Positions 1 to 12,202 are shown, counted from the stretch's first letter. The stretch is DNA of 64,000 nucleotides from Halictus rubicundus (GCF_050948215.1 NC_135164.1:7507116-7571115), one strand, 5' to 3'. Numbers and translations: made by a program. The notes: generated by a model not told the origin, from the sequence alone.

Positions 1-1149
1 GGCGACGGGTCGTCTCTATTAGCCTTGCCAGCAAAATTGGCCTGTATTCCGAGTGTCGTGTCATGAATCAAAGTTTTCCTTTCGTTCTCTTTTTTATTCT
101 ATCCCTGGCAAACAAAATGCCTGTCGCTCCTGCTGGCACGTAATGGATCCTCGGCACGGATATATAAATCTTTCAAGAATCGATTTGTCGAGAAACTAAT
201 TGCAATTCCTTAAGTTCGATTAGCTCGGGTGAAATTACCATCTAAGGATAGAATAAATCAGGGATTTAAATAAACTCATCTTTATCTCTCATTTTTAAGA
301 AATTTCTGTTCGAACATTGCATCACATCACGTCTTTCTTATGTCATTTTGAACATTCAGGTAAAATATTTTGAATCTATACGAAAATGTATTTCTAAGCT
401 TACCCTAACGATAAGTTAAACAACACTGACAGTTCTAAACCCAAAATTTTTTAATTTTATGAACAGAAAACTATGACATTCTGTGCTCTATGATGACAAA
501 ATAAAAATTTTCTACCTGAACTGCAACAGACTGGAGTGACATAGAAATTTATTTTTTTTCTTAATATGTTTAATAGGTGCAAACTAATATAACAGTATTT
601 AAAAATTTTTTAAATACTTTTACTGTTTCAAATTACACCTACTATTTTTGTCTTGAATGCATAAAATCCGCTGTCTGATGATAACACTGGTTACATGTTA
701 TAACTCACATTATTTTTAAAACAATAATAGTCACGGACCCAGTTATTTAGCTGTTTTACTTCAGAAATTTTTGTATAACAAACCGTTTAAAAGATAATTG
801 GGCGGATCAGTTGAAATGGGACAACTTGTATAAATATTCGCAGTAAGGATCGATTGCATCGTGAAAATTCAATTGAAAGGTCGAAGGTACAAAACCGAAT
901 AGCTGCTTAGGACGCATTAATATAATACTGACCGAAATTCCAGGCGCGGCTCACGACGAATCACGTACGTGGAAGTCAACAAGGCTTGTAGGCAAGGATG
1001 TCAGGAATTTTGGTAATAATCCGCGATGAATTTCGAGTATTCGCCCGTCTCTGTTATACTCACCCTTCCTCTGAACGCGACGAATGAAACTAGGTGTATA
1101 GATTTCGATCAATGACGAAGCCCTCATTGTGCATCCAACAATTTTAAAT
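1..1149. other. gene-free AT-rich stretch
   Basis: No gene-like reading frame was recognised. The sequence is AT-rich with poly-A/T runs. Near 658-682 there is one copy of a short dispersed motif (GCATAAAATCCGC) that also occurs elsewhere in the window at the ends of small inverted-repeat elements. Confidence 0.5.
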
Positions 1150-1617
1150 ATATTTGGTCGGTTCAAAAATTATTGCGGTTTCGCAACATCAACTTTGAAA
1201 CAACACTTTCTGCATCAGCTTAATATGCACAAACCAGGTTTATTTACACAAAACTTCCAACGCGAAACAAGTCTTATTTTAGAACACTGCCCGAGTTTTA
1301 TGAGATTTTTGGTTAAACATATAACTCAGTACGTTGAAAAATTATTAGAATAATACCAAAAAGAAAATGAATTCATACGAAGGTTCCTGGGAACCATTCG
1401 TCCCAGATATGGTACAGTAAGCTCATGTATATTCAAAAGTTAACGTACGGCAGTGTACTCTTTCATTTAACAAAAAGCCTACTGAAACAAATGCTGATAC
1501 AGGAGAATCTACGAAAATAATAATACTTTTCTAATAAATACATGCTTGTACTAAAAAATTGTAGACACTGTATACTCAAATTTAATTCGATTTCAGAACT
1601 TTTGGGACAACCTAATA
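1150..1617. mobile_element. internally deleted mariner-like element
   Basis: The left end (1151-1180) reads TATTTGGTCGGTTCAAAAAT followed by TATTGCGG. The right end (1597-1617) is the reverse complement of TATTAGGTTGTCCCAAAAG. Both match the well-known mariner-type terminal repeat pattern and both lie at TA dinucleotides. The interior of about 470 bp has no recognisable transposase; the 74-codon frame inside it is not similar to any DDD catalytic domain I know. It is best read as a decayed, non-autonomous mariner copy. The pairing of the two ends is inference. Confidence 0.5.
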
Positions 1618-2708
1618 TTTTTAAAAAGCCTCATTGGAGAACAGTTCCCGCGAACTTCAGCTGCGGAAACTTTCCGGTTAAATCACGTGTTTATTGCGCA
1701 CAGGTGCGCATGATATTTAAGACTTCGTAGCGAGCAAGAATTCCGCCATTGGACTTTGCGCTTGGTGGAAGAGAAAGCCGTCAAAGACGTGCCGCCATTG
1801 TGAGCTAGTACTTTGTCGGTGGTGTCTCCGGAAGTTACAATGCCAGGAGAAAGATTGACCTTAGCAGTCTAACCGGTGTCGTTCCAGGCCCGGGTTTGTT
1901 CCTCAGCGCGAGACAGTTCCTCTGGGAAAATTGGCCGGCAGCCAATCAACCGAAATGTGGGCCAAATGTCTTACTAGCATCCGCGCACGTTATGCCACCG
2001 GCTCGCTGATAATTCCTATTCCCGCCCATTCCCGCGGAATGCCCGATGCAAATGACTACCGTATATTTTCAACGTTAATTGTACTTTTTCACGGGCCGAT
2101 CCGCCGGCCATTTTATTTCTCCTAGCTCCTGGCACGAGTGGCCTCCTTATTTCGGCAAGTTTTAATTCCGCCCGGAACTTTTAATGCAATCCGTCTCTGC
2201 TATCAACGACAGTTATCCTGGTTCCTGGTTAAATAATCTTCTTACTTTTTCTCCGGGTTTGCAACCGTGAGTAAATGGTTCTGACAGATCTTCGCGTGTC
2301 AAGTACGACTTTAGAAATTTGTTTTGGGAAAATCGATTTTTAAATGAATTTCTGAATTTGGGGACGTTTAGCGCTTTAATTGTAACCGCAATGTACATTT
2401 TTTTGGAGGCATTTGTGACATCATTTTGAAAATACATTCGGTGCACAAGTGAAGTAAGTATTAGACCACTACATGCACTTGCAGTGGCTGATTTTAAATG
2501 ATTTATTATTATTATTATGCATTTATGAGAAATGTTTGTGAAATTTTAAACAGTAGAGAGATTCAGAGAATTTCAGAACACTAATTCTACTTCGAATTGG
2601 TTTGAGTTTGTTACAACTGAAGAGTTGATATCAACGTACGCTTGTTACGACCCCGTTTTCGAATTATAGCATCTTTTGTATTGTGCCAGCTGTTCGTCTT
2701 CGGAGAAA
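1618..2708. other. gene-free stretch
   Basis: It holds a moderately GC-rich segment at about 1.70-2.20 kb with short open frames on both strands, none recognised. At 2445-2475 there is a short motif (AAGTAAGTATTAGACCAC) resembling 39258-39283, probably a fragment of a dispersed repeat. Confidence 0.4.
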
Positions 2709-2912
2709 TTACTGGAAGTGATCACCTTTGGCTCGCATACGAGTCTCTAAACGTTTTACCATTGACCTTTTGACCCGGTTGAGATTGTCAGGTGTTGTTC
2801 GAACCCGTTGGCAACCTTCTGCAATACGCTGCCGGATTATGCCGATATTATCCACTGATGTGGTATAAACCAAAGAGCTTAGCTTGTCGGAAGCAGAAAT
2901 GAATGGAAACGG
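2709..2912 (-). pseudogene. C-terminal fragment of a Tc3/IS630-type transposase
   Basis: An uninterrupted minus-strand frame of about 67 codons ends at a TAA (complement of 2709-2711). It contains RQRIAEGCQRVRTTP, then NRVKRSMVKRLETRMRAKG, and ends GDHFQ. This matches the known tail of Tc-like transposases, where an 'LRQRI...AC' helix is followed by an 'RRxxACI...GGHFEHLL' ending. The frame is closed upstream by a stop at 2913-2915 and no DDE catalytic part was found, so it is a decayed remnant. The family assignment rests on recalled pattern, not a search. Confidence 0.4.
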
Positions 2913-2915
2913 TTA

Positions 2916-3593
2916 TATTTCGCGTCTCTTTCTACTCTGAAACACTCTGTGCAATCTTCTGCATGTTTATAATGACTCGAACATGTCCCCCGATAAGTTA
3001 TGTGCCCATTTTTAGGACACCGTGTATACTGTTGCCCGCTTAATGTTCCTACATTTGAGAGTGCGACGCAAATATTATCCGGGAAGTAGACGTCCTCGGA
3101 ACTGCAGTCGTTATCTCTTCGCGGTTCACTGACTCCTCGAATGCCTCGAAGACAAGAGTGAAGAATATTGAGTGGGAACGATATAGGGAGAACGATTTCA
3201 TGGAAGATCCATAGCGTTCTGTAAAATACATAAGCGAGTTCGAGTGGAATCATCCGAACACAAAAGAGAATTCAGTACGTTATTAAAAATTGGTATGATC
3301 TCCTCGAGAATTATTCCTGAAACAACCCAACTCGTTATTTCGCTGATTTAGATTTTATTTGGGAAATAAAAATCGTTAAATTATACAATTTTATACGATT
3401 TCATGAAAACAGAGTTTCCGCGATTGAGTTTCCATTGTCTGCATTCCCATCCAAAAAAATTGGACGTATTGTAAAAAGATTTATTATAGTAACAATTTAA
3501 ACTTGGATCGTTATTTGTTCGATTGCATTAAATATTGCTCAACTCTACAAAAACTGAACAGATTTCCATGGAATTACAGGACCAGTACAGAAT
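2916..3593. other. gene-free stretch
   Basis: A 124-codon minus-strand frame at 2879-3253 overlaps the transposase remnant and may include more of its decayed body, but no motif was recognised. The remainder is AT-rich with no visible feature. Confidence 0.35.
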
Positions 3594-3595
3594 TA

Positions 3596-3872
3596 CAGTA
3601 AAGTCTTGATCTAAGCCGAACGGAGCTACACGATCTTAGTCAGTTTGCTTATCCCCTCCACCGGGGGGAACCACTACTAATCGAATTACAAAATTTATTT
3701 ATTCTCCATTATTTTTTTATAGGATCTTCACCAATTTATTCGTGGCATTTTTCTGATTAAAATGACACTGAACACGTTATAATTTTAACTGTATTTAGTG
3801 GTCACAAGAAAATAGTAGTCCTACACGATCTATGTCACAGCACGGATTCGGCTTGGACTCGGGACTTTACTG
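3596..3872. mobile_element. TA-flanked miniature inverted-repeat element, CAGTAAAGTC family, copy 1
   Basis: The element begins CAGTAAAGTC after a TA and ends GACTTTACTG before a TA, as expected for Tc1/mariner-type insertion. Subterminal blocks CTACACGATC and GATCGTGTAG pair across the element. There is no open frame. A near-full-length relative lies at 20272-20553 and a shortened, inverted relative at 40271-40391. Confidence 0.75.
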
Positions 3873-3874
3873 TA

Positions 3875-5747
3875 CTCTTTCTCCAGTCTCCGAGGCGAGA
3901 AAAATTCTGACGACACGGATTTAACGTTAATCATTGTCAAGGCTAAATAGGGTTACCCAGATTTCTCGAAAGAGCATGATTAATAACCCGATGCGGGCAA
4001 AGAAATTGCGAGAGTCGCGTTTACTCATTTCTTTTTTCCGTCGATCATTTGCATTTTTCGCTTCGTCATTGACCTACGCTTAGCAGCGCGGGCGTCACGT
4101 GCGCAAAATTGTTTACTCGACAAAATTGGAAACCAGTTAGTCCATTTGAAAAACAACTTGCTTAATAAAACGCCCGTTTCTTTTGCAATCCGAACGAGCA
4201 ATTTAATCGCAATTATTGCTTTCCAGTTGACGCGAAAATACCGTTTCGTGATTTTGGATTTTCATGCAAATTCCCACTTTTGTGTCGCTTCGAACAACCG
4301 ATGTCGACAGAATGATGATAGATGATGATAGATGATCAAATTATTAGATCCATCGTAGAAAAAACATTTATTATCCACGTGACGGACATTTTCACCTACA
4401 CTGTTGCTGAGCGTATTTTTGCAATTTGCATACATCACTGCGTTTTGAAAAAGCAACAGCAGTTCAGTGTAGCTGTTGTTTCATTTGAAAATCGAATGTT
4501 CCGACGTGAACTCTTCAATTTATATGTGTTACTTTAATCATTTAATTATTTATGATAAGATTCGAGTTACACGTGGATGCAGGAGCGAGATGTGTTACGA
4601 AAACTTGCAATTTCGAAATGAGAACGCGTTTCGACACTTTGCAAATCGTTCTTCGCAATGATCCCGAGCATTCGATACGTCTGAAGGGAATGGCGGAAGT
4701 AGCTCGATCATTTTTTCGACTGTCAACGTCGCCAAGTTATCGGAAATATGGAATGTTGATGCAGAGGGCCGGGACAGGTGCTTATTTTCGTATTGGCGCG
4801 CTCCACTTTGTTAACGTTTTCGTAATGCTGAAAGTATTACCACCGATATATCGGTTACCGTTTCGAGGTGAGCGTGTGAGCGAGCCTATACCAGAGTCTA
4901 CGGAAATATCAATTCCCAGGCGGTTTCAGGACTGCACGCCAATTTCTTTGGCACGTAAGCCAACCACTCGTTCTAATTTACTCACTGCAGGAGCAACTCG
5001 CCTTGCCAGCCAGTTATTATTCGTCGTAGAAAAACTGGAAAAAAACCGAATGCAGAGAAATCCCTTGTAATCCATATTTTTCCACGCTGATTTCGTCGGC
5101 CGAATTCCAGCCCTTCGTCCCTTTCGTTTGAATCGGACGAACGCCGCGAATAGCTCAAGACATTCCGACAGTTTTGAAAAGTGCCAAATAAACCAAACAA
5201 CGAAAGCTGCACCGTACCTAAGTGTTAAGAAAACAACAGATATACCAGTGGCACATTGTAATTAATTTTAAGAGTGTCTATCACTCTAGTTCTACGATAC
5301 CTTTCATAGTGATCAGTGTAGGTGATCCATTTGCACGAATCGACGTGAATACATTGAAACAATCAGTTCTTGAATAAAATCCTTGTTACACTGGAATATT
5401 TTATATGGAATATTCGGGTTTACAATTTGGAAATATACATTTGACAATAATGTAGGCTTCAATGTCTGTCGCATTAAAAACAAATATATATTTTACACAC
5501 CGTGGCTCTAGTAATTTGATCACTATATTTATTATATGCTAGTTCATATGAATTACATATTATTATACAGTAATGTAGCATTCCTTCCATATGGTCTCAT
5601 CAGACTGTATTGACAATGCGAATGTGGAATGTAAAAATTGATTAGGTTTGCAGCTCGACAAATATTAGTAGAGCGAATATCTATACAGTCACAAGTCGGC
5701 TGAAACATGGTTGTCATAACAAACAGTCACCATACTCGGTTGTGTAC
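3875..5747. other. gene-free stretch with an unrecognised 172-codon frame
   Basis: This interval includes an ATG-initiated plus-strand frame at 4552-5070 (172 codons). It shows no domain, signal peptide or repeat that I recognise, and competing frames run through it. The sequence around 5210-5540 is AT-rich and resembles parts of 39.25-39.5 kb (TAATTTGATCA near both), suggesting another old dispersed repeat. Confidence 0.35.
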
Positions 5748-5860
5748 TATAGAAGTCATTGGTCTGGCAGCGTAGCGTACCTATTCTACTTACTGTGGCT
5801 CGCTGGGTAGAAGCGTAAGTAGAATGAGTATGGTACGCTGCCAGACCGATCACTGCTATA
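5748..5860. repeat. near-perfect 113-bp inverted repeat (hairpin)
   Basis: The arms pair TATAGAAGTCATTGGTCTGG (5748-5767) with the complement of 5841-5860. Pairing continues through GGTCTGGCAGCGTA and, after an 8-nt mismatched patch, ATTCTACTTAC, leaving a loop of roughly 20 nt. It could be a tiny non-autonomous transposon with TA-rich ends, or it could form a microRNA-like RNA hairpin if transcribed. I do not recognise a known microRNA in it. Confidence 0.7.
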
Positions 5861-5896
5861 CAGGGTGTTTCGTGAATGGTGGACAAACACCCTGTA
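5859..5896. repeat. short hairpin with 12-bp stem
   Basis: TACAGGGTGTTT (5859-5870) is exactly complementary to AAACACCCTGTA (5885-5896). The CCCTGTA ends resemble the ends of the foldback elements at 11854 and 51534, so this may be a terminal remnant of that kind of element. Confidence 0.6.
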
Positions 5897-7425
5897 GAAT
5901 CTATACTATGGTACATGTTTTCTAACACTGTTCCACCTAATCGATACTTTCGAGTTTTTTTTCTCACAAAAAGGTTAGGCAACGAGGAGGTTGATCTTCC
6001 GGGTGATATAATCACGGTATTTCTACGTGTTATCGCGACGCGATAACAATAACCGACTCTTTTGTACATTCCCACGAAAGCGGAAAGAGGCGACAGAGAA
6101 CCGCGTTGATTAATCGCCGGCTGGTCGGTTTTTCACCTCTTTTGTTCGTCCGCGTTCTCCACGGAGGAAACGTCGCGGGAAGAAAGGTAATCGCAATGAA
6201 GCTTTTCTCGCGCCTTTGTTCATAATTGGTTCGTTCTCAGCCGGGACTTGGCGAGCAAACAAATTCTCCAAAGAATTCTCCAGTTTTGTTTTTCTCGCTG
6301 ACCGAAAGACGCGAACGAACGAACATTTTCAAGATGTCCGCGAAAATACGGGGGCAACGCGGGATGCTCTTACGGGAAAAGCTTTTAAAAACATTCTTCG
6401 GTGAATGCGGGGAGCTGTTTCGATCATCACGCGTACAAATCCTTCTCGATCCTCGAATATCTTCGAAAATACTGAATTGCATCGACCTAAATATTCCGCT
6501 GCATTTTCCGTTCGTACGTCGCTATTTTAAACGCTCCGTTGATGACATCGCGTTATCGCACCGACTATAGGCACCGTCGAAATTCACTTAGGGGAGTATC
6601 CTAGTGTAAACATTTTTGCGCTCTTCAGGAAACCTTTCACGAAAAAAAAAAAAAAATAGAACACTTTCGCAGTTGATACTTCAGGATATGTTTATACATA
6701 TTTTAATGACATTTATAATCTACTTTATTAAAAACAAATAAGAATTTATGGCGTCACGTACTATCGTAGATAATCATAGATAAATAATCATACAAATTAA
6801 TTATATCCAACTTACCTAATATAAAAAACCAAGAAGACTTTTTATCGTATATTGTATAAATTGTGTAAATGTACAGTCAATCACTTTATTATTGGTTTAT
6901 CGTAATTCCGTACTTCGTTAATAAACGATAAAAAGATATTGAATACAAGTTAACTTGTTCACGTTACAGCCCAGTCAATAAAGCAAAGAAACATTTATTA
7001 AATATTGACAACTTCTCAAAAATCTATAGTGAGCAAATACTTGTTGAAACCGCTGTACATTCCCGAAACCACGTTGCTGAAGAATTACCAAGAAATGCAC
7101 ATTTTTCCAAAGAAATACGCTCGGACACCCCTTTAAACGAAAGCTATTTCGACTTCTATTCATGCAACTAATTAAACCGATCGGGGGCGAAGTTAATTAA
7201 TTAGAAGAACCGCCGTCCGTCCACCAGCGAGTAATTTCTATGATTATTTCGAGGGGGTGGTAATTACCCGCGCCCACTCTGCTGTAACACCGAACGAAAC
7301 TAAAGAATGGAATTCGTGAACCCGAGGGATCGATATCGTCGAATACGGGGAATTAACCAATAAAACTGCGACGACGAGAGAATGTAGAATGAAGGAGGCA
7401 AAGCTACAGTACAGTTGCGGAAAGT
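5897..7425. other. gene-free stretch
   Basis: A CpG-richer patch at about 6.05-6.58 kb contains overlapping frames on both strands (114 codons at most). No domain was recognised. The remainder is AT-rich, with a poly-A run near 6644-6657. Confidence 0.4.
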
Positions 7426-8665
7426 TTAATCAGGCCGGTTCTCGGTGTGCCTGTTCGTCACAGTCGAAATCAAACGAGCCGTTCGAGCCGCGGAACGAGT
7501 GATCCATTCGATCGATCGTTGCGCCCTTCCGATCGAGCCATGAAAGGCGACGGCGTTTGTGCGCCGGGGGCATCGAATCGCGTAGTTGAAAAGCGACAAG
7601 AAACACTGGTAAACCGAGTCGACAATAGAGACTATACTGAATCCCGTTAACGAGATCAGGAAATCTGATTTTCCCGGATTCCCATTCAGCCCACTTTTTC
7701 CAGAGTTGGATCGCAAAGAGCGACGAATTAAGATGCAAAGGGGGTGAAAGAGTCGAAAAGAACACTGGTATTAAGTCAACAACAGAAACTATAGTGTGTG
7801 CCGTTAACGAGGTCGGGAAATCTGCTTTTTCCGGGGTTGGATCGCGAAGAGCGACGGATTAAGACGCAAAGGGGGTGAAAGAGTCGAAAAGAACACTGGT
7901 ATTAAGTCAAAAACAGAAACTATAGTGTGTGCCGTTAAAGAGATCGGGAAATCTGAATTTCCCGGGTTCCGATTGAGCCCACTTTTACTAGAGTTGGATT
8001 GCACAAAGGCGACGAATTGAGACGCAAAGGGGGTGAAAGAGTCGAAAAGAACACTGGTATTAAGTCAAAAATAGAAACTATAGTGTGTGCCGTTAGCGAG
8101 ATCGGGAAATCTGAATTTCCCGGGTTCCGATTGAGCCCCACTTTTACTAGAGTTGGATTGCACAAAGGCGACGGATTGAGACGCAAAGGGGGTGAAAGAG
8201 TCGAAAAGAACACTGATAAACCGACGCGATAATAGAAACTATAGTGTGTGCCGTTAACGAGACCGGGAAATCTGATTTTTCCGGATTCAGCCCACTTTCC
8301 CGAAGTTGGATCGCACAAAGGCGACGGATTGAGACGCAAAGGGGGTGAAAGAGTCGAAAAGAACACTGATAAACCAAGTCGATAATAGAAACTATAGTAT
8401 GTGCCGTTAACGAGACCGGGAAATCTGATATTTCCGGGTTCCGATTAGGCCCACTTTTCCCGAAGTTGGACCGCACAAGGGCGACGGATTAAGACGCAAA
8501 GGGGGTGAAAGAGTCGAAAAGAACAGCAGGAAAGCGAGTCGACGATAGAAACTATAGTGAGTTTCGCGAACGATATCGGAAAGTTTGATTTTCCCGGATG
8601 TCCATTCAGCCGTCTTTTTCCCGCGGTCGGATCGCACAAGGGCGACGAATTAAGAGGAAAATGGG
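7426..8665. repeat. tandem array of about seven units, 130-162 bp each
   Basis: The anchor AAACTATAGT recurs near 7786, 7916, 8074, 8236, 8388 and 8548, with a diverged copy near 7628. The spacing is about 158, 130, 158, 162, 152 and 160 bp. Each unit also carries a CGGGAAATCTGA block, a CCCACTTTT block, GACGCAAAGGGGGTGAAAGA and GTCGAAAAGAACACTG. The outermost units are the most diverged, as usual for tandem arrays. The many overlapping open frames here repeat the unit in different phases and have no independent support as genes. Confidence 0.88.
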
Positions 8666-11600
8666 GCGACGGAAAGGGGTTGAATCAGTCGAAAACGAAG
8701 GGTTTGGTGGGGCAAAAGGACGTGCTGGTTGCGAGTGGCGTGTTCTATACATAATTCTAGTCCTCGTTCTTCCCGAACATATCGTACCAGTGGACGCGAG
8801 ACCGCGTTTCGAGGAAACAGCCTCGGTATTGGTGGCAACAGGAGTATTGATTTTCTGGTACGATACGGCAACAACGAGGTGGAGCCATCGCAGCTCCATT
8901 TGGTAGCGCCGCCATATTTGTTTCCCCCAGGAAGACCAGAGAGAGAGAGACTGCGGAAAGTGGATTTTTCCTGTGGCTTCTTCTCTAGTCGGCGATTCAT
9001 CGTTCATTAACGTAAGTAGAAACGGTTGACCAGTACGCGGCCGAAGCTTACCGGGCGTTTCGCTCGAGTGTCTCGCGTGTTCGCCGATTCGTTTTACGGG
9101 TTTACGGGCACATGACACCGCTGCGGAGGATGTCGCCGATCACTGCGGGACTAACTTCGAACGGGCTCGTGTAAACAACGTGCTACCACCGCTTGACAGG
9201 TGGTTGTGTCGAGTTTAAGTGATCCCTGTCAAACTCTCGGATCACTGTCATCCTCGATTTGGATACCGGTGGTACCACGCGAAATGGAGCTGCGACGATT
9301 AACGTGCGTCTGGTGACGGTCTCCGATTGACGCAACCTGTGACAACGTTTCCTGCTCGTTCCGGCCGAATTTTCGGGTAAAGTTAGGCTAACGGTGTACC
9401 GTAGATGTCGCATATCCCATAAAAAGTTCAGTTCCAAGTCATAGATCTAGCGTGCGCGACGAATATAGCGTAGAACCGAATGATTGTCGAACGATTGATC
9501 CGGTTGTCTATTATTAGACCTAGCACGTGGCGATAAAATATCGTAGATACGCGGTTGTGACAGTGGTTTCTCGTTCAACCGGGTTTACAATCGTGTTGCA
9601 GAAAATGCAGCTAGCACTGCATCCGCAGCGACACAGTTGCTCCAGTGACGATTGATTTCGTGAAAAACGCGGCCAAATTCCGTGTGACGGGCCAGACTCG
9701 TATTATTTGCCGCGCTCTATTGATTCTCGTTTGATAGTAACCTTGTTAGCTATCAAAACTTGATTAGATCGAGCCACACGTGATGTCAATGGAAGTGGCA
9801 CAAGTGCTTCCTATTCTTGTTTACTTCAACGAAGCACGCTGCCGTGCTTCGGATGTTTTCGCTCGGTGAGGATGATGCTAGAGCGAGTTTTTAATTATGC
9901 CGACAGTGTTTACTGAGCAAGTCTGTGTTGAATTCGATTCGGTAAACTAATGAATATTTCGACCGTTTTATTCAATTCAGTTCTGTTTCATTGAATTGTT
10001 CTATCCTAGACTTCGAACAATTAGTTGAAAGAAAAGACATAGAAGGGGAAATAAAATTGTTTTCCCATTTTTTTCTCATGCAGTTGCACATGCCTCGCGA
10101 ATGTCAAATGAGATTATCCGGAACGGTTGCATATCCTCTTTTTCCAAAACAGAAATTCTTTACATGCATGTCTACCAGAAATTTTGTAAAAAGCTTTTTG
10201 GAACGTTCCAAAAGTACGAATTTCCAATTTTTAATTATCGTTATTATATACTTTGGAGTGGTTTGAAAAAGTTCTCATGAAATTTCGTTTGTGGCAAATG
10301 AACAATATCGAGCTCGGTTTTGTACAACCGCAAAGCACGCAGAGCAATTTTTGTGTTTCACTCGACTAAGAGTAAAAATGGTAATTTTTATGGAACATTG
10401 TTTGTAGAAAACCTACTTCTTGATGCGGCTAACATTTGCATGCAACCTGTCATGCTATCTAATAAGAGCATCGTAAACCGAATATAGATCTTTACCGTTT
10501 CGCTAATCATCTTGCAGTTTTTTGCTGAGGCGAGTTTCTATGGAAGTTGAAATAGTGTCAACAATTTTTCGAAAAGTTGCGTCAAACGGATTACATTTTG
10601 TTCTTGACTTCTACTTAGTTTGATACTGTGTGTTTTCTGGAACCCACCTTTTCTTAACAATAATTTATATTTTACGGACAAGGTTCGAGGAATATTAAGT
10701 AAAAACTGTTCAATAATAATTATATATCTCAAGATGCATTAAAAAAGTGGTGGTTTCACAGTTTGAGCAAAATCTTTTGTACAGTGCTTTGCAATACGAA
10801 CTGCAGAAATTTTATTTTTTAAATAAAACACGCTGTATTAACTGCTTTAGGATTTTATTTCGTTTAATGACGATTAATTACTGTAATATTAAAAAGTTCA
10901 TATTACTTCCGACTTACTAAAATCAAGTTGCAACAGATGCGGAACATTTTTATTTTGCATAAATACCCGCAGTCTAATGAGGAGAGTAATTTTTTACAAA
11001 GTTTAGAACTTCGCTTTTTAATACATTTAAATAAGCTGAATAGTGTTTGGATTTTTGAACGCAAACGGGTAGCACGTGCTATGATTTTTTATTTTCTAGT
11101 TTCGGTGTGATTAATTGAATCATTTTGATTTTGTGGGAATTTCGGGGGTACAAATTTGGCATTTAACGTGTAAAGAGAGGCGCCCTGTATGAAATCAGAA
11201 GCGCACGGAATTGCCCCGAAATATTTATAACCGTGTTTGCGGAGCCTGGCGGGAGTGTCGTGCTCGTTTAACGAGCAGCGTGGAACGACAAAAGGGAACG
11301 CAGAAAACGAATGGCATGAACAAAAGGGAAAAGGAGACAAAGGTACCGGCGCGCTCGCTCGCTCGCTCGCTTAACTAGAGGCGCGTAAGACAAAGAACGC
11401 GAAGGAAACCGGTGGCATCGAGCGAAATTAATCGCGACGCTAGAGCCCGGTTTGAGGATCCTCTGAACTTCTGATAGCCATTCAATCCACTCGCGAGAAT
11501 GCTTCCCACCGATTCAGTTATTGTATTGTCGCGAATCGTTTCGAGTGTTGCTGGGAAGTTACGACATCTAAAAGCACCGGAAAACAATGGAACAGTGGTT

Positions 11601-11853
11601 CGGTTACCGACGACGGGTATCTGCATCGAATAGCATTTCCACGGAATCATCTAATCGTTCATTGGGAAAGTTAGTCGGGCACTCGACGCGGAAACAAATT
11701 TCTTGACTACAAGAATGCTGTTTAATACTGACGGTTTTTACATTTTTTACTGTATGGTAATCGAAATTACGAAGATAATTCACTAGAAATTACTAAGCAA
11801 ATTTGTTCATTCCAGCACATATTGCGAGACATCTAAGTACACACAGTGTTATT
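8666..11853. other. gene-free stretch
   Basis: The stretch at 8.7-9.7 kb is CpG-rich with several overlapping frames (up to 170 codons on the minus strand at 8606-9118, partly within the tandem array). None shows a recognisable domain. The remainder is AT-rich. A solo copy of the CCGCAGTCTA motif lies at about 10970-10979. GCTCGCTCGCTC repeats occur at 11351-11370. Confidence 0.4.
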
Positions 11854-12202
11854 ATACGGGGTGGTTGGTAACTGGTGGTACAAGCGGAAAGGGGGTGATT
11901 CTACGCGAAAAAAGAAGTTGAAAATATAGAATAAAAATTTTTCGTTTGAGATTTTGTTTTCGAGAAAATCGAATTTAAAGATCCGTCGGGTTCGCGTGCT
12001 TTAGTATGCGCAGGAAGTAGAATTGGTTGGTCATGATCAGACGCAGCAGACAATTCCTATCGAATAACACGCGCATTGGCTGCATTTTCAAACTCAATGT
12101 TCTCGAAAACGAAGCTTCGCATTTTATACTATATTTTCGACTTTTTTTCGCGTAGAATCACCCCCTTTCCGCTTGTACCACCAGTTACCAACCACCCTGT
12201 AT
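11854..12202. mobile_element. foldback miniature element, TACAGGGTG family, copy 1
   Basis: Terminal inverted repeats of about 80 bp, almost perfect, start TACGGGGTGGTTGGTAAC and end at the complement of TACAGGGTGGTTGGTAAC. TA dinucleotides bound the element. The centre contains GGTTGGTCATGATCAGACGC, which recurs in the other copies. There is no coding potential. Sister copies lie at 49074-49414 and 51534-51867, and fragments near 34290-34450 and 52568-52660. Confidence 0.85.

Noticed and set aside
2790..2810. GTTCGAACC resembling a tRNA T-loop
   Set aside because: No matching acceptor or anticodon arms surround it, and it lies within the transposase-like frame. No tRNA or rRNA gene was found in the window by eye.
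7935..8476. Minus-strand frames of 109-143 codons (FFSTLSPPLRLNPS-type)
   Set aside because: They repeat the tandem unit at 7.4-8.7 kb in different phases and have no independent support.
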